A stretch of DNA of 64,000 nt from Deltaproteobacteria bacterium (GCA_018266075.1 JAFEBB010000008.1:99133-163132), one strand, 5' to 3'; counted from the first letter of the stretch, positions 1 through 7,836 are shown. Notes: generated from the letters alone by a model not told the origin. Numbers and translations: made by a program.

Positions 1-61
1 CCTGGTGGTCGCCGGCGATGATGCGCACCGGGCCGTAGTACCCCTCTTCAGGCTTGGCCAT
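1..61 (-). CDS. Hypothetical protein, N-terminal fragment (runs off the left edge)
   Basis: Only the first 20 codons are inside the window, starting with the ATG whose complement lies at 59-61. The start MAKPEEGYYGPVRI is soluble-looking and I do not recognise the family. The ATG follows the stop codon of the upstream GFA gene (64-66) by only two bases, so the two genes are very probably one transcription unit on the minus strand. No function can be given from this piece. Confidence 0.5.
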   Translation of the reverse strand, partial: MAKPEEGYYGPVRIIAGDHQ

Positions 62-63
62 GA

Positions 64-513
64 CTAGCGCTTCACCCAGGCCGCGTACTCGGCGATGAGC
101 GCGCCGTACTCCGAAGGGTCCGGGAACTTCTCGAACGAGCGCACCGCGCCGGTCGCGGCCCAGGGCAGCTTCTCGCTCACGTAGGTCTCTGCGTAGGGCG
201 CGAAGTCGCGGTGGGCGTCGAGCATGGTCGGGCGCACGTTCACCAGCGGCGCGCCTGTGGGACGCGTGAACATCCAGCTCAGGCAACTCGGGCAGAAGAA
301 GTGTTGCGCCTCGGGACGCTTCAGCCCGCCCACCACCGGCTCGCCGCGGATCACCTCGAAGCCCTCGGTCGGCACCATCAGCGTCAGCGAGAACGCGCTC
401 GCCGACATCGTCTGGCATCCGGTGCAGTGGCACGCCGTGGCCATCAGTGGCATCCGGGTGATGCGGATGCGGGTCTGACCGCAGCGGCAGCCGCCTTCCA
501 TGGGCAGGTTCAT
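64..513 (-). CDS. GFA/CENP-V family zinc-binding protein
   Basis: The 149-residue protein matches the glutathione-dependent formaldehyde-activating (GFA) fold in length and cysteine layout. The pairs are C9/C11 (GGCRCG), C28/C30/C33 (CHCTGC) and C74/C77 (FCPSC), which in this family bind structural and labile zinc. Members are mostly of unknown substrate and few are proven S-hydroxymethylglutathione enzymes, so only the fold is called. I chose the ATG at 513 because conserved sequence begins there; a further in-frame ATG at 546 would add 11 unconserved residues. The next gene begins two bases after its stop. Confidence 0.85.
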   Translation of the reverse strand: MNLPMEGGCRCGQTRIRITRMPLMATACHCTGCQTMSASAFSLTLMVPTEGFEVIRGEPVVGGLKRPEAQHFFCPSCLSWMFTRPTGAPLVNVRPTMLDAHRDFAPYAETYVSEKLPWAATGAVRSFEKFPDPSEYGALIAEYAAWVKR

Positions 514-807
514 GCGAGCAACTTGCCTTCGGCAGGCCCTCCACACAAGCGCAAGCGTCGCAGGGGCTGGTTCTTCCGCCTCCGCGCCGGGCGTCGCGAG
601 GTCCCCAGCACCGCGCGCGGGCTGACCACCGTGGTGCGCGAGGCGATCTCCGCCTGGCGCAGCTTTGGGATGTCGTAGTGGGCGAGCCGGCTACTACTGA
701 CACCCGCGCGGCCACGCCGCCAGCAGCAGCTGTCCGAAGTGCGGGAGCAGCGCAGTCTCGGTACCAGCAGTGGCCTGCATGATGGTCGTGCTGACTCGGC
801 GTTCGCG

Positions 808-1146
808 CTAGCGCTCGAACAGCATCATCTGGGCGCCGAAGATCCGCTGGACGTGGTTCTCGTACTGCGCCTTGGAGAACGACCCCTGCTCGATGGTGAC
901 GCTGGTGATGGTCACCGCCAGCGCGTCGTCCATCTGTTTCTGGACCGCGGCGTTCTCGGCCTGGAGCTTCTCCTTGAGGGCCCTGGCTTCGGCCGCCTTC
1001 TTGGCTTGCTCGGCCTCGAACGCGGTCTGGAGATCGATCGCCTCGCGGACGGTGACGTGCTCCTTGGCCGGCTCGCCGCCGAGGGCCGACCCCATCGCCG
1101 TCCGCAGGATGTACGCGCCGACCTTCTCCTTGTCGGACGGCGGGAA
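808..1146 (-). pseudogene. Remnant of an alanine/lysine-rich helical protein, 5' end broken
   Basis: About 113 codons look genuinely coding. They begin FPPSDKEKVGAYILRT, continue with a charged Ala/Glu/Lys helix (EAEQAKKAAEARALKEK) and end in a beta-like TITSVTIEQGSF stretch. No good start exists in this frame except an internal ATG at 1095. A plausible original ATG at 1168, preceded by GGGGAG, lies one frame away across a GGC-rich run, so a single-base shift there is likely. Upstream in this frame the sequence runs into the neighbouring lipoprotein gene and looks like shadow. Family unknown; it may also be cut short at the 3' end. Confidence 0.45.
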
Positions 1147-1253
1147 CCGCCGCCGCCGCGAGACGCATGCCTGCTCCCCAAGGTGATGCGCGGACGGTTT
1201 CACCAAGGGGGCGCGGGTCGGAGGACTCAAAGGCCAGGCGGCACGCGGCCAGG

Positions 1254-1646
1254 CTACGAGCACGTACACGCGCCAGGGATATTCTGCTGGCACCACTGGG
1301 CGCAGCTCTGGCCTGCCGCAAATTGGCACTGCACGCCGGACGGCCCGCCCATCACCGACTCGCATTGCGACTGTCCGTTGCACGTCCAGTGCGCGCACGG
1401 CCCGCTGCCGCTGGTGCCGCTCGAGCCACTCGAGCCACCACAGAGGACGTAACCCGCGCACGCTGGGCCGTCGGCCGGGCCGTAGGGAAAGCACTTGGGG
1501 TTGCCGCCGTTGGGGCACCAGTACGGCGTCTGGGTCGGGCAGCAGGTGCCGTTGCCACAGTCGAGCGGCGCGGTGTCGGGGCAGACCGTGTCGGGAGAAT
1601 TGCAGCCCGCGAGCGCGAGCAGCAGCGCGAGGGCGATGGGCTTCAT
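1254..1646 (-). CDS. Cysteine-rich lipoprotein
   Basis: The 130-residue protein opens with the lipoprotein signal MKPIALALLLALAGC, whose lipobox LAGC puts the acylated cysteine at residue 15. The mature part has about sixteen further cysteines and a Ser/Gly linker (GSSGSSGTSGSG) between two Cys-rich halves. It is therefore predicted to be a disulfide-stabilised surface protein. I do not recognise a family. The start at 1646 is chosen because the signal peptide begins there; the ATG at 1679 would place charged residues before it. The gene stands alone. Confidence 0.75.
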   Translation of the reverse strand: MKPIALALLLALAGCNSPDTVCPDTAPLDCGNGTCCPTQTPYWCPNGGNPKCFPYGPADGPACAGYVLCGGSSGSSGTSGSGPCAHWTCNGQSQCESVMGGPSGVQCQFAAGQSCAQWCQQNIPGACTCS

Positions 1647-2217
1647 GCCCGACAGCTTGGCGTCATCGGGTTGGAACAAGCAAACAGGCGGGTCGCTGTG
1701 ACCGGAGCCCGACCTCGGCGGTGGCCGAAAGTCGTCGGGGCCTTCACTCGCGAGCTCAGCTACGTCGCGTCGCGAGCGGAGGTCGCGAGCTGCGCGAGAT
1801 CATCCAATCAGTTACCCAAGCAACCCGGTGAACTCGACCTGATCTTCCGCGATGCCCAGCGCGCTCGATAGCATTGGGTATGGCTTCGCGGCCTCTGCCA
1901 CGGCGAGCACTCGCGCCCGACAGGCAAGTCGGCGACCGCCGGCTCGTGGGGCGCCGTCCGCGCGAGGTGCTGAGAGAAGCGGAGTTCGCGCACTTGATGA
2001 ACGCGGGCTACCCGCGGCGGCAGGCGAAGCAGTGCTCGCTCGAGCAGTACTCGGGGCCCCGCTCGGCGACGACCGGGAGAAGGGCGCGACGGCAGCTGTT
2101 TGGGCACCGGCCCAGCGACTGCGCCCAATGCTTCAGGATGCGCCGTTTCCGTCCGGTCTCGACCCGATGGAGAGCGGGGTGCTCCCGCGAGTTTCAAGCG
2201 CCCTGGGTGGCCCAACC
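1647..2217. other. Intergenic stretch with one gene fragment
   Basis: I see no intact gene in these 571 bases. The only recognisable content is a decayed copy (1981-2074) of the 3' end of the HNH-type gene found at 6729-7229. The rest has no supported coding or RNA signal. Confidence 0.5.
1981..2074 (+). pseudogene. Decayed duplicate of the HNH-gene 3' end
   Basis: This stretch reads EFAHLMNAGYPRRQAK, matching the EFAHLMNARYPRRLAK C-terminus of the HNH-type gene at 6729-7229. The similarity continues past the stop codon into the downstream flank (GTGCTCGCTC, then CCGCTCGG and GACGA). The stop TAG of the intact gene is CAG here and nothing of the upstream domain remains. This is a duplicated or recombined tail, not a gene. 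Confidence 0.65.
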
Positions 2218-3624
2218 TTAGATCTCTGCGTGCCGCTCCATGGCCGCTGCCTTCCTCGCCGTCCACGCCAGCGGGAGCTCCACCCAGAAGGTGCTCCCCC
2301 GGCCTGCCGCCGCGTCCACGCCCACGCTGCCCCCGGCCGCTTCCACGATCCGCTTCACGATGGAGAGCCCCAGGCCCGTTCCCGGCAGGCTCTGCACACC
2401 CTCGGCGCGAAAGAGCGGCTCGAAGACCTGCCTGGCCTCGGCTGGCGACATGCCCGTGCCGTTGTCCTGCACCCAAAGGCGATAGCGCCGCCCGTGCACG
2501 CGCCCTTTGATCGCCATCTCCAGGGGCACCTCCACCCGGCGGTACTTCACCGCGTTCTCCCCGAGGTTCCAGAGCACCTGGCGCAGCAGCCCATCGCTGC
2601 AGCCCACCGCGGCCGGCTCCACATCCACCTCGAGCCGGCCCTTCACCGTCTGGATCGAAGGCGCGAGGTCCACCCGCACGGCGTCCACCACGTCGGCCAC
2701 CTGGGCCACCCCCTTGGGCGTCTGCGCGTCCACCCGGGACAGCGCGAGGAGGTCGGCGATGAGGGCCTCCATTCGGCCCACGCCGCGCCGCAGCAGCGCG
2801 AAGATCCCCGAATCGGCAGGGCGCTCCCCCTCGAGCTTGGTCGCGGCCATGGACACCACCGAGAGCGGCCCGCGCAGATCGTGGGCCACCCGGCCAGCGA
2901 ACGCGTCGAGCTCGCGGTTGCGCACCACCAGCGCCTCGGCGAACTGCCGGCGCTCCTCCTCTTTCCGCTCGATGCGCCGGGCCACGCTGAAGCCCGAGGC
3001 CAGGGCCACCAACGCGGTGAGCGCGGCCAGGGTGAGCCGCTGGGTCATGGCGTCGCCCTCGAGCTTCTGCAGTTGGTCGGTGCCCTCCTTGGCGTCGGTC
3101 TGGTTGATCTGCAGCAGGGTGGTCGCGTCGCGGTCGATGGCGTCGAAGATGGGCTCGACGGTGATGAGCTCCTCGCGCTCGGCGCCGGCGAGGTTCTGGC
3201 GGGAGAGCCGCAACACCGAGTCGAGCTGGGTGCTGGCGTGCTCGACGTCTCTTCTGAGCTGGGCGAACGCCTCGGGCTCGCCGCGCGAGACGGCGATGGG
3301 CCCATAGGCGCGCGCCGTATCATCGAAGTCGGCGCGCGTCGCGACCAGCTCGCGTTCGATCGAGGCCATGACCGCGGAATCTTGCTCCACGATGTGTCGC
3401 TCCACGAGGTCGCGCTGCCGCTCGATGTTGGCGGTCATGTGCTGCACCAGGCGAATGCTCTCCAGCGAGTCGCCGTTCACGTGGGCCACCACCTCCCGGA
3501 CGCGGCGCCACTGCACGTAGTCGATGAGGTTGGTGGTGACGATGAAGAGCACGATGAGGATGGGCGGCCCGTAGAGCACCAGTCGCCGGGTGGGCCTCAG
3601 CCGCTGGGGAATCACCTCGGGCAT
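2218..3624 (-). CDS. Membrane sensor histidine kinase
   Basis: The 468-residue protein has membrane helices at about 16-36 and 195-215. They flank a helical periplasmic sensor of roughly 155 residues resembling four-helix-bundle chemoreceptor sensors. A short cytoplasmic linker leads to the dimerisation domain with phospho-accepting H248 (AGRVAHDLRGPLS). The ATPase domain follows, with N box GENAVKY, G1 box DNGTGMS and G2 box GTGLGLSIVKR. It begins 9 bases after the stop of the upstream receiver gene, so receiver and kinase are probably co-transcribed and act together. The ligand is unknown. Confidence 0.9.
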   Translation of the reverse strand: MPEVIPQRLRPTRRLVLYGPPILIVLFIVTTNLIDYVQWRRVREVVAHVNGDSLESIRLVQHMTANIERQRDLVERHIVEQDSAVMASIERELVATRADFDDTARAYGPIAVSRGEPEAFAQLRRDVEHASTQLDSVLRLSRQNLAGAEREELITVEPIFDAIDRDATTLLQINQTDAKEGTDQLQKLEGDAMTQRLTLAALTALVALASGFSVARRIERKEEERRQFAEALVVRNRELDAFAGRVAHDLRGPLSVVSMAATKLEGERPADSGIFALLRRGVGRMEALIADLLALSRVDAQTPKGVAQVADVVDAVRVDLAPSIQTVKGRLEVDVEPAAVGCSDGLLRQVLWNLGENAVKYRRVEVPLEMAIKGRVHGRRYRLWVQDNGTGMSPAEARQVFEPLFRAEGVQSLPGTGLGLSIVKRIVEAAGGSVGVDAAAGRGSTFWVELPLAWTARKAAAMERHAEI

Positions 3625-3633
3625 CGGACCTCC

Positions 3634-4035
3634 CTACGGATTGAGGACGCTGGGTGAAGGGTGCGGGACCGCGCGCTCGCGGAGTCCGATCTCCACCAGG
3701 TGAAGGGCGTCGTCGATCCGGTAAGGCTTGGCCAGAAAGTAGGGTGTCCCCACCATGGCCGCGACCTGGGGCAGGCCCACCACGCCCGAGAGCAGGACGA
3801 TGGGGATCTCCTCGAGCCCGCTGTCGTGCACCAGGAGCTGGTACGCCATGTCCGGTCCGTTCAGCACCGGCATCTCCACGTCGAGGAGGATGAGGTCGGG
3901 CCTGCTCGCATGGATCAGCGCGAGGCCCTCCCGGCCATCGTGGGCAATCCGACAGCGGTGACCTTCGGCGCTCAGGAACTCGCTTAGCAGGGCGGCCACG
4001 TCGTCGTCGTCGTCGACAATGACCAGGTCTGCCAT
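3634..4035 (-). CDS. Single-domain response regulator (CheY-like)
   Basis: The 133-residue protein is a receiver domain with almost nothing else. It has the acidic cluster DDDDD at 8-12, phospho-acceptor D52 in ILLDVEMP, and a lysine in LAKPYRI for the conserved KP pair. There is no output domain, so it would pass phosphate on or act by protein contact. It precedes the membrane kinase gene on the same strand with a 9-base gap, and that kinase is its likely partner. The C-terminal tail VPHPSPSVLNP is disordered-looking. Confidence 0.9.
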   Translation of the reverse strand: MADLVIVDDDDDVAALLSEFLSAEGHRCRIAHDGREGLALIHASRPDLILLDVEMPVLNGPDMAYQLLVHDSGLEEIPIVLLSGVVGLPQVAAMVGTPYFLAKPYRIDDALHLVEIGLRERAVPHPSPSVLNP

Positions 4036-4562
4036 GGCTCCCTGCGACCTTCACCGAGGGTGAGAGCGCGGGCCGGGCCCGAGCCTCTGCGGCGGCCAGA
4101 TTCACATCGCCTCAAATGTAGTCACGGGCGGTCGAGCCACCGCGGCCACGCTCGCAAGACGGCAGGTGCTCGAACGCGCGCTGGCCGCAGCGTTCGAGGT
4201 CGAGCTGGCGAAGGTTAAGAGCTTCTACGCCGACGCGGCCAGTCGTGGCAGCGCGGTGCTGGCGTGCGCTGCCGCGGGAAGGCGGTCGGCGGGGGCGAGG
4301 CCCGAGGAGCGCCGAGGTTCGGGCGAGCTTGAGGTACCGCGGACGGGACTTCTCGACCGGCGAGTCGCTGGAGGACGTGCCCGAGCTGCCCGAGGCTGAC
4401 GTTCGGAGCATGCGCGGCGGCGCGCTGCTCATCACCAGCAAGACGAGCTGCGGCCAGTGGGGCAGGGCGCCAATGCTCGCCGCGGCCAACCTCGAGCGTT
4501 GCTGCACCACTCCATCACCGTGCACATCAAGGGCCAGAGCCATCGCTCGCTTGAGCCCGACT
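4036..4562. other. Intergenic stretch with degraded coding sequence
   Basis: No intact gene is visible in these 527 bases. Coding-like pieces appear in several plus-strand frames. The only one I can name is the IstB-like tail at 4410-4560. A helical piece near 4166-4260 (FEVELAKVKSFYADAA) is unidentified. Confidence 0.45.
4410..4560 (+). pseudogene. Remnant of an IS21-family IstB-like helper protein C-terminus
   Basis: The piece reads RGGALLITSKTSCGQWG in one frame and, after an apparent one-base deletion near 4498, LLHHSITVHIKGQSHR in the next. In IstB-type ATPases the C-terminal part typically has a TSN/TSK strand, then W(G), then LDRLLHHS..I.IKG.S.R. The order and spacing here fit that pattern. 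The Walker motifs and the partner IstA gene are absent, so this is at most a scar of an old IS21-type element. I saw no terminal inverted repeats. Confidence 0.5.
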
Positions 4563-4994
4563 TCACGCGGCCTGTAAGCAACGCGCGAGGCTCATTGCCA
4601 GATCGCCGACGCTCAGAATGCCAATGGGGACGCCGGAATCATCCACGACGGGGAGCGCGTCGAGGTGGTTCTCCACCATGAGCGCCGCCGCATCTTTGAG
4701 AGGATAGGTGGGACTCACGACGATTGGCTTGCGGGCCATGACCATCGCGACGCTGAGTCCAAGGAGGGTCTCGCTGGAGCAGCGCCATGGGTCGCGCACA
4801 TTTGGGGATTGGATCCACTCGATGAGATCAGACTCGGTGAGCAGCCCGGCCAGTTGGCCGTATCGCGTGACGACGGCGCGCTGGCGCTCGGACTCGCGCA
4901 TCAGGGTGAGGACTTCTCGGACTCTCGCCCCCGCGTCGACGACGAGGAAGTTCCGACTCATCGCAACGGCAACATCATCCAGCGTCTCGCACAT
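4563..4994 (-). CDS. Tandem CBS-domain protein
   Basis: The 143-residue protein consists of two CBS motifs forming one Bateman module (about 8-65 and 80-138). The second contains the typical HLDALPVVDDSGVPIGILS. Such stand-alone modules usually bind adenine nucleotides and regulate partner proteins. I chose the ATG at 4994 because AGGAG sits eight bases upstream; an ATG at 5036 lacks a site. The next gene upstream on this strand (5060-5491) encodes a paralogue of exactly the same length, so the two look like a tandem duplication in one transcript. Confidence 0.88.
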   Translation of the reverse strand: MCETLDDVAVAMSRNFLVVDAGARVREVLTLMRESERQRAVVTRYGQLAGLLTESDLIEWIQSPNVRDPWRCSSETLLGLSVAMVMARKPIVVSPTYPLKDAAALMVENHLDALPVVDDSGVPIGILSVGDLAMSLARCLQAA

Positions 4995-5059
4995 GTCGTA
5001 GCTCCTGTAGTTCGGCCGGCAGGCCGAGAGATTCAATCGGCTTGCGCGACTGCCAAACG

Positions 5060-5491
5060 TCAGCGCTTCCGAACAAGCTCGAGCAGGCTCTGCGCGAGGG
5101 CACGCAACGTCAGAAGCCCGATCGGTGCACCCGAATCGTCAATCACAGGAAGTGCGCTGAGGTTGTTCTCCAGCATGAGGGAAATTGCGTCATCCACGGT
5201 GGTCGTGGCCCAGGTGGAGATTGGATCTGCGGTCATGATGGCGTCGACGCAGACCCGCGCGAGCTTCCCCTGAGACTCCCTGGCGGCGTCGCTTCGAAAA
5301 GGAGGGGGCATCCAAGTGAGCACGTCGCGGTCCGAGACGATCCCGTCCAGTCTCCCGGCCCTCGTGACGAGAACGTGGGTGGCGTGGACCTCTTCCATCG
5401 CGCACACCGCGTCGCCGACGGTTTCTGCGACGTCGATTGCCCTCGGAAAGGGAGTCATCACCTCGGCTACCGTTGTGGTGTTCCAGGTCAT
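5060..5491 (-). CDS. Tandem CBS-domain protein (paralogue of the neighbour)
   Basis: This is another 143-residue two-CBS protein. It carries VAEVMTPFPRAIDV at the start, the VSDRDVLTWM motif in the first CBS and NLSALPVIDDSGAPIGLLT in the second. The start at 5491 is preceded by GAGGGG at a normal distance. It lies 65 bases upstream of its equal-length paralogue in the same direction. The shared length and motif order suggest duplication, and heteromeric pairing of the two is possible. No catalytic domain is attached. Confidence 0.88.
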   Translation of the reverse strand: MTWNTTTVAEVMTPFPRAIDVAETVGDAVCAMEEVHATHVLVTRAGRLDGIVSDRDVLTWMPPPFRSDAARESQGKLARVCVDAIMTADPISTWATTTVDDAISLMLENNLSALPVIDDSGAPIGLLTLRALAQSLLELVRKR

Positions 5492-5565
5492 CGAAGTCCC
5501 CTCGTGCTTTTCCCGAATCAAATGCAGGCCTGCGCGCTCGAGATGACGCGGGGTTGGCCCGCGCC

Positions 5566-5678
5566 GCCGTGCTTTCCACGGCGAACGCGCGATCGCACCT
5601 CAGCAAGTCCGCGGGCTTGGAGAACGAGCTCGCTCGGAGCCGTGCTTTTCACGGCCCCAAAGCCGTGCTTTCCACGGC
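5566..5678. repeat. Three copies of a 17-base hairpin repeat
   Basis: The sequence GCCGTGCTTTCCACGGC occurs at 5566-5582 and 5662-5678, and with one change (T for C in the loop) at 5639-5655. Each copy is an inverted repeat with a perfect 6-bp stem (GCCGTG/CACGGC) around a five-base loop. The copies lie between the CBS gene start and the divergent gene at 5809. No other gene is visible in this 317-base gap. They could be REP-like elements, a protein-binding array, or a structured leader of the minus-strand transcript. Confidence 0.7.
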
Positions 5679-5808
5679 ACGGGTCAGGGGGCGACGAGTG
5701 AATTCAACAGTTTGAGGTTCGGCACCGAGGCTGCTCATGCGGCGGTCATCGTTCGACGTTCGCGTCGGCGACCTCCGCAATCCAGCGGAGAAAAACTAGG
5801 AGTCGCAC

Positions 5809-6645
5809 ATGCCTCGCCCGAATCAGCTGATCAATGTCCCCCTCGATGAGTTCCTCCGCGCCGTGGTCAAGTCCATCACCCTCTACATGGGCGCCAAGGA
5901 CACCCTGCTGCTCAACGGCAAGACGTACACCAAGCAGCAGTTCCTGGCGGAGCTCGCCAACCAGGAGAAGCCGTTCGATGACGTGGACAACGCCCACAAG
6001 GCGCTGACCCTCCGCATCGCGGACAAGGAGGCGGCGCTCCCCGGCGTGCTCACGTTCGCGAACGACTACATCGCGGCGATCCGCAGCACGTACGGGAGCG
6101 ACCCGGCCACGCTCACCAAGTTCGCGGTGCCGAGCCGGAAGGCGCCCCGCGAGCTGACCGCGACCGAGAAGGTGGAGAAGGCCGCCAAGGCGGTGGCCAC
6201 GCGGAAGGCGCGCGGCACGATGGGCAGCCGGCAGAAGGAGGGCATCAAGGCCACCGGCGACTTCACCGTGTCGGTGGGCTCGACGTCGAGCTCGCAGCCC
6301 ACCTCGAGCGCGCCCTCTGCGGCCGCCCCGGTGAGCACCACGCCCGCCAGCCAGCCGGCGAGCGCCCTCGCCCCGGCGCCCACCGCCGCTCCGATCGCCA
6401 GCACCCCGGTGCAGCCGATCGCCTCCGCGCCCCCGGTGAGCACGCCGGCCCCCGCGCCGGTGAGCACGCCCATCGCCTCGGCGCCGATCGTGGCGCCCGT
6501 CGCGAGCGCGCCCGCCGCCACGCCGCTGCCCACCGTGGCCGCGGCGCAGCCCACGGCGGGCAACGCCAGCAGCATCCCGGTGACCAATGGGGTGCCGGGC
6601 AACGGCGGCGCGGCCCCGATGCTCATGAACGGCTCGGATCACTAG
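5809..6645 (+). CDS. Hypothetical protein with Pro/Ala/Ser/Thr-rich tail
   Basis: The 278-residue protein starts from an ATG with AGGAG eight bases upstream. Residues 1-145 look folded and basic. They include a helix-rich region and a Lys/Arg-rich segment (KAAKAVATRKARGTMGSRQKEG) that could contact nucleic acid or membrane lipids. From about 150 to the end the sequence is low complexity, built from loose repeats of the type P-V-S-T-P and A-S-A-P. There is no signal peptide or membrane helix. I do not recognise the family. A strong hairpin follows its stop, and the HNH-type gene lies downstream. Confidence 0.75.
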   Translation: MPRPNQLINVPLDEFLRAVVKSITLYMGAKDTLLLNGKTYTKQQFLAELANQEKPFDDVDNAHKALTLRIADKEAALPGVLTFANDYIAAIRSTYGSDPATLTKFAVPSRKAPRELTATEKVEKAAKAVATRKARGTMGSRQKEGIKATGDFTVSVGSTSSSQPTSSAPSAAAPVSTTPASQPASALAPAPTAAPIASTPVQPIASAPPVSTPAPAPVSTPIASAPIVAPVASAPAATPLPTVAAAQPTAGNASSIPVTNGVPGNGGAAPMLMNGSDH

Positions 6646-6669
6646 GCCGATGCAGCTGCTGAAGACGCG

Positions 6670-6700
6670 AGGGCGTCCCGCCCGCTCGGGGGACGCCCTT
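6670..6700 (+). terminator. Probable hairpin terminator
   Basis: A perfect 10-bp stem (AGGGCGTCCC/GGGACGCCCT) with a 10-base loop begins 25 bases after the stop of the 5809-6645 gene. The T-run is very short, as is common in high-GC genomes. The next gene starts 28 bases further on. Confidence 0.6.
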
Positions 6701-6728
6701 CGTGTCTCCGCAGCCCGAGGAGACCGCC

Positions 6729-7229
6729 ATGCGAATCCTCATTCAGCCGGAAGAGGTCGAAGCCGCCCGCCACGGCATCCACCGCAGCTCCGCGTGGCCC
6801 CACGTGGAGAGGCTCCACCTCCAGCTTCAGCCGAAGTGCCTGTGCTGCAAGCCGGGGATGCGACCCAACGCAGGCGTGCAGGTGCATCACATCTTCCCGT
6901 TTCACTACTGCATCGCGCTCGGCAGGCCAGATCTGGAATTGGACCTGCGCAACCTGGTCACCCTCTGCGAGAACGAGCTCGGCAAGCCCGGGGAGAACCA
7001 CCACCTGCTGGTGGGGCACCTCGATTCGTTCCGGTCGTCGAACCTGAACGTGCTCGAGGACGCCAAGGGGATCTTCCACGGCCGCTGCGCCGAGGAGATC
7101 CGCAAGAGCGCGCGGTGGCTCGAGCGGGTGGGCCAGCGGCTCCGGCCACTCGGGGAGATGTCGGAGCACGAGAAGGACGAGTTCGCGCACTTGATGAACG
7201 CGCGCTACCCGAGGCGGCTGGCGAAGTAG
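6729..7229 (+). CDS. HNH-type zinc nuclease-like protein
   Basis: The 166-residue protein carries an HNH-like core. A Cys cluster (KCLCC, 37-40) is followed by VHHIFPF (H53/H54), then LRNLVTLC with N75 and C80, and a later His group (NHHLLVGH, 90-97). This C-x-C, HH, N, C...H order is that of beta-beta-alpha metal nucleases, where the first His is the general base. The ATG at 6729 has GGAG at a good distance. No toxin-delivery domain, immunity gene or methyltransferase is adjacent, so its biological use is unknown. Its C-terminus exists as a decayed duplicate at 1981-2074. Confidence 0.7.
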   Translation: MRILIQPEEVEAARHGIHRSSAWPHVERLHLQLQPKCLCCKPGMRPNAGVQVHHIFPFHYCIALGRPDLELDLRNLVTLCENELGKPGENHHLLVGHLDSFRSSNLNVLEDAKGIFHGRCAEEIRKSARWLERVGQRLRPLGEMSEHEKDEFAHLMNARYPRRLAK

Positions 7230-7249
7230 TGCTCGCTCAACCAGCACCT

Positions 7250-7280
7250 GAGGCTCCGCTCGGTTGACGAGCGGGGCCTC
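7250..7280 (+). terminator. Probable hairpin terminator
   Basis: A 13-bp stem (GAGGCTCCGCTCG pairing with CGAGCGGGGCCTC, one G-T pair) with a five-base loop lies 20 bases after the HNH-type gene. Few T residues follow. Part of this hairpin is also recognisable in the duplicated fragment near 2060. Confidence 0.6.
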
Positions 7281-7343
7281 TCGCTTTCGTGACGGGTCTG
7301 GCGTGGAGAGCGAGAGGCTCACGAAGGCGCATAGAAGCCGACG

Positions 7344-7613
7344 TCACACGAGATGAGACTTCAAGCTGGCCAGCTCGGCCTTCAACCCTGCCGCCATCTC
7401 TGCATTGAGGCGGTCAACTCCGTGCTCGTCTATCAAGTGCCGCTCGAACCCCGCGCGCAGCTCGCGTCTGGCGTGGGCGTCGTCGCGACAGAGGACGGTG
7501 AGCCGCCACCCACATCGAGCGCAACGGGCTACGAGGTGATGAATCCCCAGACCAGGTTCGGCGGTGGCCTGAACCAATCCAACGTCGACAGCTGCTCCGC
7601 TCGGCGCCTTCAT
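7344..7613 (-). CDS. Small C2H2-like zinc-finger protein
   Basis: The 89-residue protein has CARC, then 24 residues, then H-LIDE-H, giving Cys-x2-Cys...His-x4-His as expected for one zinc site on a helix. The rest is a short helical tail (NAEMAAGLKAELASLKSHLV). The ATG at 7613 is preceded by a G-rich site; an ATG at 7682 would add 23 less convincing residues. A second small protein with the same spacing pattern is at 31779-31961. Function unknown; nucleic-acid or protein binding is a guess. Confidence 0.55.
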   Translation of the reverse strand: MKAPSGAAVDVGLVQATAEPGLGIHHLVARCARCGWRLTVLCRDDAHARRELRAGFERHLIDEHGVDRLNAEMAAGLKAELASLKSHLV

Positions 7614-7836
7614 TCGAGGCCCCCCGGCCGAATTGACCTGACGTGTACACCAAAGGCCGAACGAGTCGAGCAGCGATCGCATGACGAGCGTGAGTGGTTG
7701 AACGAATCTCGTCGCCGGTGGCGGATGAGGTGAGCGCGCGTTCCCGAGCCACGCCGCGACGACGTGGTCACGCGCACCACGTGGAACTGACGTTCGGCTC
7801 GCTCGGGCGCAGGCCAGCGGCTCGCTGGCAGCGGCA

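Noticed and set aside
211..678. Plus-strand frame opposite and beyond the GFA gene
   Set aside because: Its first half is antisense to the GFA gene. The remaining basic tail (540-678) has no start, ribosome site or motif.
5566..5678. CRISPR-like array
   Set aside because: Only three 17-base palindromic copies, spaced 73 and 23 bases apart, with no regular spacers and no cas genes.
6729..7280. Toxin-immunity or restriction locus around the HNH-type gene
   Set aside because: No delivery domain, immunity-like gene or methyltransferase is adjacent, and the gene is bounded by two hairpin terminators.
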